Shown here one piece after another: positions 1 through 8,083 of a stretch of 64,000 bases of DNA. Origin of the DNA: Caldinitratiruptor microaerophilus (lineage in GTDB: Bacteria > Bacillota > Sulfobacillia > Symbiobacteriales > ZC4RG38); contig NZ_AP025628.1 of the NCBI RefSeq assembly GCF_025999835.1, positions 3,224,001 through 3,288,000 on the forward strand, read 5' to 3'. Position numbers and translations under genes: made by a program. Each line of letters begins with the position of its first letter. Within the stretch, counting starts at the first letter, position 1. The notes beneath the pieces were generated by a model. That model worked only from the letters and a program-made list of their open reading frames with translations, did no database searches and had not been told where the DNA came from.

Positions 1-1
1 G

Positions 2-307
2 GCCTTCGTGACCCAGCACCTGTACCACTTCCGCTTCCAGAAGCTCCTCGGGGCGTGGGGGGCGGACGTCAAGTACCCGACCTTCGATATCGTGGCCCGG
101 GGCCTGGCCAATCCGCTGATGCGGGTCTGGTACGCCATCGGGGTCGTGGCCGCGGCGTACCACCTGGCGAACGGCCTGTACACGTTCCTCATCACCTGGG
201 GCATCACGGTGGGGCCCCGGAGCCAGCGCGTCTCGAACTGGGTATCGAACGCGGCCTTCGTCGTCATCGCCGCCCTGGGTCTGGCGGCCCTGCGCGCGTT
301 CCGCTGA
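2..307 (+). CDS. sdhC: Succinate dehydrogenase cytochrome b558 subunit (3' part)
   Basis: Membrane anchor of succinate:menaquinone reductase, carrying haem b and the quinone site. The gene runs in from before the window, so only about the last 101 residues are visible and no start is claimed. What is seen: a QHLYHFRF segment, then two hydrophobic stretches (VWYAIGVVAAAYHLANGLYTF, here only described, and a final AAFVVIAALGLAALRAF) separated by a loop with GPRSQRVSNW. This matches the C-terminal half of the five-helix b558 family of Firmicutes, in which histidines in such helices bind haem. It lies 60 bp before the flavoprotein gene and so heads the visible sdhCAB operon. Family assignment is confident; the missing N-terminus cannot be assessed. 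Confidence 0.85.
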   Translation, partial: AFVTQHLYHFRFQKLLGAWGADVKYPTFDIVARGLANPLMRVWYAIGVVAAAYHLANGLYTFLITWGITVGPRSQRVSNWVSNAAFVVIAALGLAALRAFR

Positions 308-367
308 TCGCCGGCCGGCCGCCGGTTCCCAAGCGGCGGCACTCGCTAAGGAGGGATCGCATCCCAG

Positions 368-2149
368 ATGGCAGAACCCCGCATCGTCGTGGTCGGGGGC
401 GGGCTCGCGGGCCTCATGACCACCATCAAGATCGCTGAGGCCGGCCTGAACGTCGACCTCCTCTCGCTGGTTCCCGTCAAGCGTTCCCACTCCGTGTGCG
501 CCCAGGGCGGCATCAACGGAGCGGTCAACACGAAGGGCGAGGGGGACTCCCCCTGGGAGCACTTCGACGACACGATCTACGGCGGCGACTTCCTCGCCGA
601 CCAGCCCCCCGTGAAGGGCATGTGTGAGGCGGCGCCCGCCATCATCTACCTCTTCGACCGCATGGGCGTGCCCTTCAACCGCACGCCGGAAGGCCTCATC
701 GACTTCCGCCGGTTCGGCGGCACCAAGCACCACCGCACCGCGTTCGCCGGCGCCACCACGGGCCAGCAGCTCCTCTATGCGCTCGACGAGCAGGTCCGCC
801 GCTGGGAGGTGGCGGGCAAGGTCACGAAGTACGAGGGCTGGGACTTCGTCGGCATCGTCCTGCACGAGGGCCGCACCGTGGGCGCCGTGGCGCAGAACCT
901 CCACACGATGGAGTTCCGCGCGTTCCCGGCAGACGTGGTCGTGATGGCGACCGGCGGCATCGGCGCCATTTTCGGCAAGTCGACCAACTCCGTGATCAAC
1001 ACGGGTGCGGCCGCCGCAGCCGTCTACAAGCAGGGCGCCATCTACGCCAACGGCGAGTTCATCCAGGTCCACCCCACGGCCATCCCGGGCGAGGACAAGC
1101 TGCGGCTCATGTCCGAGTCGATCCGGGGCGAGGGCGGCCGGGTCTGGACCTACAAGGACGGGAAGCCCTGGTACTTCCTGGAGGAGTGGTATCCGGAGTA
1201 CGGCAACCTGGTGCCGCGTGACATCGCGACCCGGGCCATCTTCAAGGTCGTCGTCGAGATGGGCCTCGGCGTCGACGGCAAGAACCAGGTCTACCTCGAC
1301 ATCTCCCACATCCCGCCCGAGGTCGCCCGCCGCAAGCTGGGCGGGGTTCTCGAGATCTACGAGAAGTTCATCGGCGACGACCCCACGAAGGTGCCGATGC
1401 GCATCTTCCCCGGCATGCACTACACGATGGGCGGGCTGTGGATCGACTACGACCACTGGACCAACATCCCGGGCCTCATGGCGGTGGGTGAGGCGGACTT
1501 CGCCTACCACGGCGCCAACCGCCTGGGCGCCAACTCGCTGCTGTCCTGCGTCTACGGCGGCATGGTGGCCGGGCCGAACGCGGTGAAGTACGTGAAGGGC
1601 CTGCCGCGCCTGGCCTCGGAGCTGCCGTCCTCGGTGTTCGAGCCCGAGGTCCGGCGCCACCAAGAGGCATACGAGTCCATCCTGCGCATGGACGGGCCGG
1701 AGAACCCGTACCGCCTGCACGAGGAACTGGGCAAGTGGATGACCGACAACGTGACGGTCGTGCGGTACAACGACCGCCTCGAGAAGACCCTGCAGAAGAT
1801 CAAGGAACTCCAGGAGCGGTGGCACAGGATCGGGGTCCCGGACACGGGTGGCTACGCCAACCAGCCGGCCGTCTTCACCCGGTGGCTCTCCGGCATGCTC
1901 ACGCTGGCGGAGGTCATCACCCTGGGGGCGCTCCTGCGCAACGAGAGCCGCGGGGCCCACTACAAGCCCGAGTTCCCCGACCGCGACGACGAGAACTGGC
2001 TCAAGACCACCATGGCCACGTGGACTCCGGACGGGCCCAAGATCACCTACAAGCCGGTGGACACTTCGCTCATCAAGCCCCGCCCGCGGCGCTACGACGT
2101 GGCCAAGACGGCGACCATGCAGGAAGCGCAAGCGAAGAAGGGGGCCTGA
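368..2149 (+). CDS. sdhA: Succinate dehydrogenase flavoprotein subunit
   Basis: Catalytic subunit that oxidises succinate to fumarate and passes electrons to the iron-sulfur subunit (citric acid cycle, complex II, cytoplasmic face of the membrane). The 593-residue length is usual. An FAD Rossmann motif (VVGGGLAGL) lies at residues 8-16. HSVCAQGGINGA follows, with His41 at the place of the covalently flavinylated histidine. The substrate-site segment NESRGAHYKPEFP lies near the C-terminus. The ATG is preceded by AAGGAGG at about 349, with good spacing. It follows the cytochrome b gene and is followed after 4 bp by the iron-sulfur subunit, so translation is probably coupled. Fumarate reductase is the alternative name for the same fold; the b558-type anchor favours succinate oxidation. 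Confidence 0.97.
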   Translation: MAEPRIVVVGGGLAGLMTTIKIAEAGLNVDLLSLVPVKRSHSVCAQGGINGAVNTKGEGDSPWEHFDDTIYGGDFLADQPPVKGMCEAAPAIIYLFDRMGVPFNRTPEGLIDFRRFGGTKHHRTAFAGATTGQQLLYALDEQVRRWEVAGKVTKYEGWDFVGIVLHEGRTVGAVAQNLHTMEFRAFPADVVVMATGGIGAIFGKSTNSVINTGAAAAAVYKQGAIYANGEFIQVHPTAIPGEDKLRLMSESIRGEGGRVWTYKDGKPWYFLEEWYPEYGNLVPRDIATRAIFKVVVEMGLGVDGKNQVYLDISHIPPEVARRKLGGVLEIYEKFIGDDPTKVPMRIFPGMHYTMGGLWIDYDHWTNIPGLMAVGEADFAYHGANRLGANSLLSCVYGGMVAGPNAVKYVKGLPRLASELPSSVFEPEVRRHQEAYESILRMDGPENPYRLHEELGKWMTDNVTVVRYNDRLEKTLQKIKELQERWHRIGVPDTGGYANQPAVFTRWLSGMLTLAEVITLGALLRNESRGAHYKPEFPDRDDENWLKTTMATWTPDGPKITYKPVDTSLIKPRPRRYDVAKTATMQEAQAKKGA

Positions 2150-2153
2150 GGTC

Positions 2154-2912
2154 TTGGCGACGAACGGCAGCACGGTCCGGCTGAAGATAAAGCGGCAGGA
2201 CGGGCCCGACAAGGAGTCGTACTGGGAGGAGTTCGAGGTTCCCTACTCGCCGGGGATGAACGTGATCTCCGCCCTCATGGAGATCCAGAAGAACCCCGTG
2301 AACGCCCGTGGCGAGAAGACCACCCCCGTGGTGTGGGAGAGCAACTGCCTCGAGGAAGTCTGCGGCGCCTGCACGATGGTCATCAACGGCAAGACCCGCC
2401 AGGCGTGCAGCGCTCTCATCGACAAGCTCCCCCAGCCCATCAGCCTGGAGCCCATGAGGGCGTTCCCCGTCAAGCGGGATCTCATGGTCGACCGCTCCCG
2501 CATGTTCGAGACCCTGAAGAAGATCCGCGCCTGGATCGACATCGACGGGACCTACGACCTGGGTCCCGGGCCGCGTTACAGCCCTGCCGAGCAGGAGTGG
2601 CGGTACGAGCTGTCCAAGTGCATGACCTGCGGCGTATGCCTGGACGTGTGCCCGAACTACGGTCCGCAGAGCGAGTTCATGGGGCCCTTCGCCTTCGGCC
2701 AGGTGGCGCTCTTCAACTCCCACCCGTCCGGCAAGCTCCACGCGGACGAGCGGCTGGCTGCCTTCATGGGGCCCGACGGCCTCACGGGTTGCGGCAACGC
2801 GCAGAACTGCGTCAAGGCGTGCCCGAAGGGGATCCCGCTCACCGAGGCCATCGCCGAGATCAACCGGCAGGCCACGCTGTTCAGCCTGCGCCGGTTCTTC
2901 CGCGGCCGGTGA
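2154..2912 (+). CDS. sdhB: Succinate dehydrogenase iron-sulfur subunit
   Basis: Carries electrons from the flavin to the quinone site through three Fe-S clusters. The 252-residue product shows a plant-type [2Fe-2S] motif (CLEEVCGAC with a later Cys at RQAC), then CMTCGVCLDVCPN from residue 156 and CGNAQNCVKACPKG for the [4Fe-4S] and [3Fe-4S] clusters. I chose the TTG at 2154 because an AAGGGGG ribosome site in the end of sdhA sits just upstream and the N-terminus then starts right before the ferredoxin-like fold. Upstream codons in this frame are only the shadow of sdhA. A hairpin terminator follows. The three visible genes form a standard sdhCAB operon. Confidence 0.96.
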   Translation: MATNGSTVRLKIKRQDGPDKESYWEEFEVPYSPGMNVISALMEIQKNPVNARGEKTTPVVWESNCLEEVCGACTMVINGKTRQACSALIDKLPQPISLEPMRAFPVKRDLMVDRSRMFETLKKIRAWIDIDGTYDLGPGPRYSPAEQEWRYELSKCMTCGVCLDVCPNYGPQSEFMGPFAFGQVALFNSHPSGKLHADERLAAFMGPDGLTGCGNAQNCVKACPKGIPLTEAIAEINRQATLFSLRRFFRGR

Positions 2913-2940
2913 CCTCGTGCGAATCCCGTCCGAAACCCGG

Positions 2941-2971
2941 CGGCCCCCCTCAGGAACCCTGAGGGGGGCCG
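2941..2971 (+). terminator. Hairpin terminator after sdhB
   Basis: A perfect 14-bp inverted repeat (CGGCCCCCCTCAGG, loop AAC, matching right arm) starts 28 bp after the sdhB stop. No clear T-tract follows, so termination strength is uncertain, but position and stability fit the end of the sdh operon. Confidence 0.7.
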
Positions 2972-3023
2972 TCCGTCCGGCGAAGGGCCGCCGGGGGTCG
3001 CCGGCTGCCGTGGCGGGCCGGTT

Positions 3024-3314
3024 CTATCCCAACCGCATGAAAGAAGACAGGATATCGTCCGCCGCCTTGTCCCCCGTGCCGCCGGCGCGGATCTCGGCGG
3101 CCATGGTCTGGCCCAGCTGGCACCCCAGGAGCTTCAGGCCCACCCGTGCGATCGCCGCCTTCATCGCGGCGAGCTGCACGAGGATGCTGCCGGGGTCGGC
3201 CCCCTTCTGGAGCATGCGCTGGATGCCCCGGGCCTGCCCCTCGATGCGGCGAAGGCGGCGCTGGAGGTCTTCCAGCACCTCGGGCGCCAGCTCGCGGCTG
3301 CTGAGTCCTGCCAC
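3024..3314 (-). CDS. CsoR/RcnR-family repressor with non-canonical sensor residues
   Basis: All-helical DNA-binding repressor of the DUF156 family (CsoR, RcnR, FrmR, CstR), 96 residues. Family landmarks are RLRRIEGQARGIQRML (residues 20-35) and the second helix LAAMKAAIARVGLKLL. Copper-type CsoR needs Cys-x24-His-x3-Cys and persulfide-type CstR needs two cysteines. Here the first Cys position is Pro/Gly (about residues 41-42), the His/Cys positions are Gln66 and Thr70, and the only cysteine is Cys65, shifted by one. The effector therefore cannot be read from sequence. GTG start with a GAGGAGGG site upstream. The gene is divergent from an osmC-like gene, and both promoters carry ATACC-N6-GGTAT/C operators. 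It probably represses itself and its neighbour; the role in thiol or persulfide stress is inference. Confidence 0.85.
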   Translation of the reverse strand: MAGLSSRELAPEVLEDLQRRLRRIEGQARGIQRMLQKGADPGSILVQLAAMKAAIARVGLKLLGCQLGQTMAAEIRAGGTGDKAADDILSSFMRLG

Positions 3315-3355
3315 GGCCGTGGGTGGCCCTCCTCTCCGAAGTGGACCCTCCGGGC

Positions 3356-3384
3356 TATATACCCTACCCGGTATCTGAGGACAA
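3356..3384 (-). promoter_or_regulatory. Promoter and operator of the CsoR-like repressor gene
   Basis: On the minus strand TTGTCC (3379-3384) and TATATA (3356-3361) are 17 bp apart. The spacer and -10 contain ATACCCTACCCGGTAT (3359-3374), a perfect ATACC-N6-GGTAT inverted repeat like operators of the CsoR/CstR family. Autoregulation is the simplest reading. Confidence 0.75.
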
Positions 3385-3418
3385 CATCGCGCCGAGTTCT
3401 CATTTTGTCAATAGCAGT

Positions 3419-3441
3419 GGGTATAATACCCAGAGGGGTAC
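3419..3441 (+). promoter_or_regulatory. -10 box and operator upstream of the OsmC gene
   Basis: TATAAT (3422-3427) lies inside the near-perfect palindrome GGGTATAATACCC (3419-3431). This overlaps ATACCCAGAGGGGTAC (3426-3441), again ATACC-N6-GGTAY. No good -35 is seen at 17 bp; TTCTCA at 3397-3402 (19 bp) is the best candidate. An operator covering the -10 fits repression by the divergent CsoR-like protein. Confidence 0.65.
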
Positions 3442-3520
3442 TTACGGCGCCGGGGTCGGAGCGCGACGATGGACGATGGCGGAGCATCCCTCACGACAAC
3501 CCGACGGGAGGTTTGGCGCG

Positions 3521-3991
3521 GTGAAGCAGGCAACGGTCACGTGGGAAGGGGACATGTTGTTCAAGGCGACCACCGGCACCGGGCATGCGGTCCTGATGGA
3601 CGCGGCGGAGAGCGCCGGCGGGAAGAACACGGCTGCCCGGCCGGCGGACCTGGTGCTCGTGGCGCTCGGCGGGTGCACGGGGATGGACGTGGTGTCCATC
3701 CTCCGAAAGATGCGGATCCCCTTCGACCGGTTCGAGGTCGCCCTGGAGAGCGACAACGCGGAGGAGCACCCGAAGGTGTTCAGGGCCATCCGCGTCGTGT
3801 ACCGGCTCTGGGGCGAGGGTGTGCCCGTCGACCGGTACCTGCGCGCGATCGAGCTGTCCTGGACGCGTTACTGCAGCGTGAGCAACACCCTGAAGCACGC
3901 CGCCCATCTCACCTATCGGGCAGAGCTCAACGGCCAGGAAGTCGGCCGCGGCGAGCACCCCGCGCCGGCCCTGTCCGGAGAGCGCGCGTAA
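3521..3991 (+). CDS. OsmC/Ohr-family thiol peroxidase
   Basis: Cytoplasmic peroxiredoxin-like enzyme of the OsmC/Ohr superfamily, which reduces organic hydroperoxides and, in some members, persulfides. With the chosen start the product has 156 residues, normal for the family. Both catalytic cysteines are present: one in ALGGCTGMDV and one in WTRYCSVSNTL. I chose GTG 3521 because GGGAGG lies 9 bp upstream and the protein then begins at the first strand (VKQATVTWEGDMLF). An ATG at 3476 is in frame but lacks a good ribosome site. The gene is divergent from the CsoR-like repressor and has a matching operator over its -10 box, so induction by the repressor's ligand is likely. The substrate is not predictable from sequence. 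Confidence 0.9.
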   Translation: MKQATVTWEGDMLFKATTGTGHAVLMDAAESAGGKNTAARPADLVLVALGGCTGMDVVSILRKMRIPFDRFEVALESDNAEEHPKVFRAIRVVYRLWGEGVPVDRYLRAIELSWTRYCSVSNTLKHAAHLTYRAELNGQEVGRGEHPAPALSGERA

Positions 3992-4046
3992 GCGGGCAGA
4001 CTATGGGCAAGAAGGTGCGCCATCACGGGTGGGGGAGGATTCCCGG

Positions 4047-4898
4047 GTGCGACGCTTTCTTGCCCTCTTGCTTGTGAGCCTGACGCTGGCGGGGGGCTGC
4101 CTCTCGCGGGTCCTGCCGCGGCGGGGTCAGCCCCCGGCTGCCCCTCAGGCGCCGCCACCCTCGCCCGCCCCCGGGCCGCAGGCGACGGACGCCACGCCGG
4201 AGCTCGAGGGCGGTCCGGAAGACGGCGGCCGCCCCCACGAGGATCCCGCGAAACCCCCGCCCGGGGTGTTCCTGAGCGGGGACAAGCGGTACCGGCTCGC
4301 CGCACTGACCTTTGACGACGGGCCGGACCGGACGTTCACGCCCCGGATCCTCGACGTCCTGCGGGCGCAGCGGGTGCCCGCGACGTTCTTCCTGGTCGGC
4401 ACCCGGGCCCGGGCGAACCCCGACGTGGTCCGGCGGATCGTCCGCGAGGGGCACGAGGTCGGCAGCCACAGCTACCAGCACGTGAACCTGGCCCGCGTCA
4501 CGCCGGCCGCGGTCGACTGGCAGCTGCGCCAGGGCGACCGCGTGCTGCGGGGCATCTCGGGCCGGCCGGTCCGGGTGTTCCGCCCGCCGTACGGCGAGGT
4601 GACGCCGGACGTCACCCGCACCGCCCGGGCGCTGGGGTACAAGGTGGTGCTGTGGAACGTCGACTCGCTCGACTGGAAGCGCGGCACCACGGCCGAGATG
4701 GTGGTGGCGAACGTGGCACCCCGTGCCCGCCCGGGGGCGATCATCCTCCACCACTCCGCCGGCGGCAAGGGGGAGGACCTGACGAACACGGTGCAGGCCC
4801 TGCCTGTCATCGTCAGTTCGCTGCGGCGGCAGGGGTACCGCTTCGTCACCGTCTCGCAGATGCTCGCCACCGGCCGCCCGGTGCCGGGGCAGTGGTGA
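4047..4898 (+). CDS. Polysaccharide deacetylase lipoprotein (CE4 family)
   Basis: Secreted, membrane-anchored NodB-type deacetylase acting on N- or O-acetylated sugars of peptidoglycan or other polysaccharide. The N-terminus is a lipoprotein signal (RRFLALLLVSLTLAGGC) with lipobox LAGGC, followed by a Pro/Ala/Glu-rich linker. The catalytic domain has the CE4 motifs in order: TFDDGP near residue 88, HSYQH (metal His pair), RPPYGE, NVDSLDW and ILHHSAGG. The metal-binding Asp and both His are present, so it looks active. GTG 4047 was chosen for GGGGAGG 9 bp upstream and an immediate signal peptide; an in-frame start at 4029 would add six residues. The target polymer is unknown. Confidence 0.92.
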   Translation: MRRFLALLLVSLTLAGGCLSRVLPRRGQPPAAPQAPPPSPAPGPQATDATPELEGGPEDGGRPHEDPAKPPPGVFLSGDKRYRLAALTFDDGPDRTFTPRILDVLRAQRVPATFFLVGTRARANPDVVRRIVREGHEVGSHSYQHVNLARVTPAAVDWQLRQGDRVLRGISGRPVRVFRPPYGEVTPDVTRTARALGYKVVLWNVDSLDWKRGTTAEMVVANVAPRARPGAIILHHSAGGKGEDLTNTVQALPVIVSSLRRQGYRFVTVSQMLATGRPVPGQW

Positions 4899-4961
4899 GG
4901 GGGGAGGACGTAGGAATCCGGTCCGCCCGCGTCAAATTCCCACTCCCACCGACCGCGGGGG

Positions 4962-5402
4962 GTGCGGGCCGTGCGACACGGGCGGACCGGGCCCGGGGAA
5001 GGCGGCTCCGGTCCCGGGCCGGCCCCGGAGCCGGGGGACCTGTGGCCCGGGGCGGGCGGCGACTGGGAGCTGTGGGCGGAAGACGACTTCGACACGCCGG
5101 AGGAGGTCGAGGCGGTCTTCCGGGCGCAGCGCCGCCTCAGCTTCCTGTACGGCACGCTTTTCTTCCTCGTCACGCTGACGCTGCCGGTCCTTCACTCCAC
5201 GTGGGACTACTGGGTCAAGGCCACGGTGTGGGGAGGCTTCACCCTCGCCTACCTCGCCGTGACCCTGCTGTACCCGCTCTTCTACATCCTCCTCGCCGTC
5301 GCCTACACGATCCAGGCCAACCGGCTCGAGGAGGCGCTCCTGGGCCGTCCGGAGGGCGGCCGGGCCGGGGCGGGCGTCGGCGGGCGGGCGCGGGGGGATT
5401 GA
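4962..5402 (+). CDS. Small membrane partner of a sodium:solute symporter (DUF485-like)
   Basis: A 146-residue protein with a Pro/Gly-rich N-terminal tail (to about residue 50), an acidic patch (FDTPEEVEAVFRAQRR) and two transmembrane helices (LYGTLFFLVTLTLPVL and the AYLAVTLLYPLFYILLAVAYTI region). This is the layout of the DUF485 proteins that precede acetate/solute permeases of the SSS family. Here it ends 1 bp before such a permease, implying one transcript and probably one complex. GTG 4962 is preceded by a G-rich site; an in-frame GTG at 4971 is also possible. DUF485 membership is judged from layout and context rather than strong motifs. Confidence 0.7.
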   Translation: MRAVRHGRTGPGEGGSGPGPAPEPGDLWPGAGGDWELWAEDDFDTPEEVEAVFRAQRRLSFLYGTLFFLVTLTLPVLHSTWDYWVKATVWGGFTLAYLAVTLLYPLFYILLAVAYTIQANRLEEALLGRPEGGRAGAGVGGRARGD

Positions 5403-5403
5403 G

Positions 5404-7245
5404 GTGTACCCCGGGGCTCTTGCCATCACCCTCGCGGTGATGGCCGCCACGGTGGCCATCTCCTGGTACGCGCGCCGTTACTCGGGCACCACGGTCGAGT
5501 TCTACCTGGCCGGGCGGACCGTGAACGTGTTCATGAACGCCTCCGCCATCTGCGGGGACTACTTCAGCGCGGCCTCCTTCCTCGGGGTGGCGGGGGCGGT
5601 CTACGCTTCCGGGATGGACGGGCTCTGGTTCGGCATCGGCTTCGCGGCCGGGTTTGTGCCGGTCCTCCTCTTCCTGGCCTCGCCGCTGCGCCGCTTCGGC
5701 GAGTACACCCTGCCCGACTTCCTCGCCGCCCGCTTCCGCTCGGACGCCGCCCGGCTGGCCGGGGTGGCCATGGTCCAGATCATCGCCCTCTTCTACCTGG
5801 CCCCGCAGATGGTGGGGGCGGGCACGGTCTGGGAGCTCCTGGTCGGCCGGGGGCTGCCCGGCCTGAGCCCGTACGCGACCGGAGTCATCGTCACGGCGCT
5901 GGTGATGATCGTCTACACGGCCGTGGGCGGGATGCGCGGCACCACGTGGAACCAGGCCCTGCAGTTCTGGATCATGGTCTGGGCCGTCGTGGTCCTGCTC
6001 GCCCTGGGGATCGTCACGGGATTCAGCTACAGCCGGGCCCTGGCCGACCTGTCCCTCGGGCCCCTGGTCAGCGCCGAGCGGTGGCGGGTCGCCGACCTGC
6101 TGCGCCCGGACCCGGCGACCGGCAAGACCCCCGCGGACCAGGCCCGCGAGGTGATGAGCGAGGCGTACTGGCGGGCACGCATCGAACCCCGGCTGGCCGA
6201 CCCGGACGCCGAGGTCACCGTGCTGATGCCGCAGAAGAGCCGGGTGCGACCCGGCGAGCCGGCGGTCTTCAACCGCCCCGGCCACCTCTACGGCCCCCTC
6301 GACCAGATCTCCCTGGTCCTGACCCTGACGCTGGGCACGGCCGGTCTTCCGCACGTGATCATGCGCTACTACACGAACCCGAGCGGCCCGGTCGCCCGCT
6401 GGACCACCGTGTATGTGCTCGTTTTCACGAGTGGGTTCTACCTGCTGGCCAGCACGGTCGGGGTGATGGGACGGGCCCTGGCGCCGGCGCTCGCCGCCAA
6501 GGGGCGGGTGGGCCTGGCGATCCAGGTCGTGGACGGCGTGCTGGCCTACCCCGATCAGGTCATGCCGTTCCTGGCCCAGAGCCTGGGGGGCGACGTGGTG
6601 CTGGGCCACGTGGCGGCCGGGGCCTTCGCGGCGATGTTCTCCACCATCGGAGGGCTGCTCATGGCCTCCGCCGCCTCGTGGGGGCACGACCTCTACGAGC
6701 AGTACATCAAGCCGGACGCTCCGGAGTGGCTGCGGGTCGCCGTGGGCAAGGCGGCGCTCGTCGCCATGGCGCTGGTGGCGCTGGGGCTCGGCCTGGCGGT
6801 GCCCCGGTTCGAGCTCACCCGGGCCTTCCCTGCCGTCATCGCCCTCATGGTGACGTGGGCGTTCTCGGTTGCGGCCAGCGGTTTCGTCCCGGTGCTCGTG
6901 ACGGCGATCTGGTGGCGCGGCACCACCCTGCGGGGCGCGCTCGCCGGGATGGCGGTGGGCGGAGGCGGGGCGGTGCTGTTCGTGGTCATGAACCTGCTCC
7001 GGATCCGCGGCGCGCTGCCGGACCATCCCCTGACGGCGCTGGGGAAGCACCTCACGTTCCCGACGCTGGTGACGGTCCCGCTGGCACTCCTCACCATCGT
7101 CCTGGTGTCGCTGTGGGACCGGCGCAGCGTCCCCGAGAACATCGACGAGGTCTGGATCCGGGTGCACGGCACGGCCCGCGAGCGGCAGGAGCGCCTCCTG
7201 GCCCGCGTGGGGCTGCGGGCGCGCACCGGCCGCCCCGGCGCGTGA
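5404..7245 (+). CDS. Sodium:solute symporter (ActP-like, SSS family)
   Basis: Inner-membrane transporter of 613 residues, probably with 13 helices, which couples uptake of a small monocarboxylate such as acetate or pyruvate to Na+ or H+. Family landmarks are DYFSAASFLGVAGAVY (residues 48-63), YTLPDFLAARF, VYTAVGGMRGTTWNQALQFW, LGTAGLPHVIMRYYT and FSTIGGLLMASAASWGHDLY. A hydrophilic insert of about 90 residues (roughly 215-300) before the GTAGLPH helix is typical of the ActP branch. It follows the DUF485-like gene without a gap. A convergent LytTR response-regulator gene starts 4 bp beyond its stop. Substrate is inferred from family and from the downstream acetyl-CoA synthetases. Confidence 0.92.
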   Translation: MYPGALAITLAVMAATVAISWYARRYSGTTVEFYLAGRTVNVFMNASAICGDYFSAASFLGVAGAVYASGMDGLWFGIGFAAGFVPVLLFLASPLRRFGEYTLPDFLAARFRSDAARLAGVAMVQIIALFYLAPQMVGAGTVWELLVGRGLPGLSPYATGVIVTALVMIVYTAVGGMRGTTWNQALQFWIMVWAVVVLLALGIVTGFSYSRALADLSLGPLVSAERWRVADLLRPDPATGKTPADQAREVMSEAYWRARIEPRLADPDAEVTVLMPQKSRVRPGEPAVFNRPGHLYGPLDQISLVLTLTLGTAGLPHVIMRYYTNPSGPVARWTTVYVLVFTSGFYLLASTVGVMGRALAPALAAKGRVGLAIQVVDGVLAYPDQVMPFLAQSLGGDVVLGHVAAGAFAAMFSTIGGLLMASAASWGHDLYEQYIKPDAPEWLRVAVGKAALVAMALVALGLGLAVPRFELTRAFPAVIALMVTWAFSVAASGFVPVLVTAIWWRGTTLRGALAGMAVGGGGAVLFVVMNLLRIRGALPDHPLTALGKHLTFPTLVTVPLALLTIVLVSLWDRRSVPENIDEVWIRVHGTARERQERLLARVGLRARTGRPGA

Positions 7246-7248
7246 CCG

Positions 7249-8049
7249 CTATTCCTCCCGCAGCCCGAGGCGCCGGCGCACGAGCGGGGTCAGGCCCCGG
7301 CTCACGGGGATCTCGGTGCGCTCGGCGTCCGCCACCACCAGACCGATGCTCCCCTTGAAGTAGGGCACGACCTCCCGCACCTTCTCCAGGTTGACCAGGA
7401 AGCGCCGGTGCACCCGCAGGAAGCCGTAGGGGGCGAGACGCGCGTCCAGCTGGCGGAGGGTGAAGCGGCACGGCAGCCGCTCGCTGTGAAGCTTGACGTA
7501 GACCTGTTCCTCCTGGGCGTAGATGAAGGCGATCTCCGACGGGTGGACGAGGAGGGTCTTGCCCGCCTTCTCCACCGGGATCCGGGGGGGCGTCCGGGAG
7601 GCGGGCGCGTCGGACGGCGCGCGGGCACCGGGCTCTCGCCGGGGGCCAGCCGGGGCCGGCCCGCCCGCTTCCCGCGCCGGCAGGGCGCCCCGCGGGCCCG
7701 CGATGCGGTCCAGGAGCTCCCCCAGGCGCTCCTCGTCGAAGGGCTTGAGCAGATAGCCCACTGCCCCGACCTGGAAGGCTTCGAGCGCGTACTGGGGGTA
7801 AGCGGTGGTGAAGACAACACGGGGACCGCTCGGGCCCCGGGAAATGCGCCGGGCCAGGTCCATCCCGCTCATGCCCGGCATCTCGATGTCCAGGAACACG
7901 ACGTCGTAGTTGAGGGCGGCGATGAGCTCGTACGCCTCCTCGGCGCTGGCGGCCTCGCCCACCACCTGCACGTCCGGGAACCGGGCCAGCTGGGCGCGCA
8001 GCTCGCGCCGGGCGGGGTACTCGTCGTCGACGATCAGGACACGCATCAC
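7249..8049 (-). CDS. LytTR-family response regulator
   Basis: Cytoplasmic transcription factor of 266 residues. The N-terminal receiver domain (residues 3-120) has DDE at 8-10, the phosphoacceptor Asp54 in FLDIEMPG, and the conserved Lys in LLKPF. A low-complexity linker follows, then a C-terminal LytTR DNA-binding domain (about 155-262; LRVHRRFLVNLEKV is diagnostic). The kinase gene starts 35 bp upstream in the same direction, so this is one operon. GTG 8049 and ATG 8046 are adjacent; GGAGG precedes them. By analogy with BtsSR and YpdAB of enterobacteria, LytTR systems beside carboxylate permeases sense pyruvate or acetate; that role here is inference, supported by the CGTTCACC boxes at 9461-9595. 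Confidence 0.93.
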   Translation of the reverse strand: MMRVLIVDDEYPARRELRAQLARFPDVQVVGEAASAEEAYELIAALNYDVVFLDIEMPGMSGMDLARRISRGPSGPRVVFTTAYPQYALEAFQVGAVGYLLKPFDEERLGELLDRIAGPRGALPAREAGGPAPAGPRREPGARAPSDAPASRTPPRIPVEKAGKTLLVHPSEIAFIYAQEEQVYVKLHSERLPCRFTLRQLDARLAPYGFLRVHRRFLVNLEKVREVVPYFKGSIGLVVADAERTEIPVSRGLTPLVRRRLGLREE

Positions 8050-8083
8050 GCGGGTTCACCTCCCTCGGCCGGGTGCCCGCCGC

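Noticed and set aside
3405-3427. TTGTCA as -35 for the TATAAT before the osmC-like gene
   Set aside because: The spacer would be only 11 bp, too short for any known sigma factor. The -35 was left undetermined.
5239-7167. Long minus-strand reading frame opposite the first symporter
   Set aside because: Composition is Arg/Gly/His/Asp-rich with no family motifs. It is the third-position GC shadow of the well-supported plus-strand symporter. The same applies to 9628-13023, 13241-17224 and 46938-50462.
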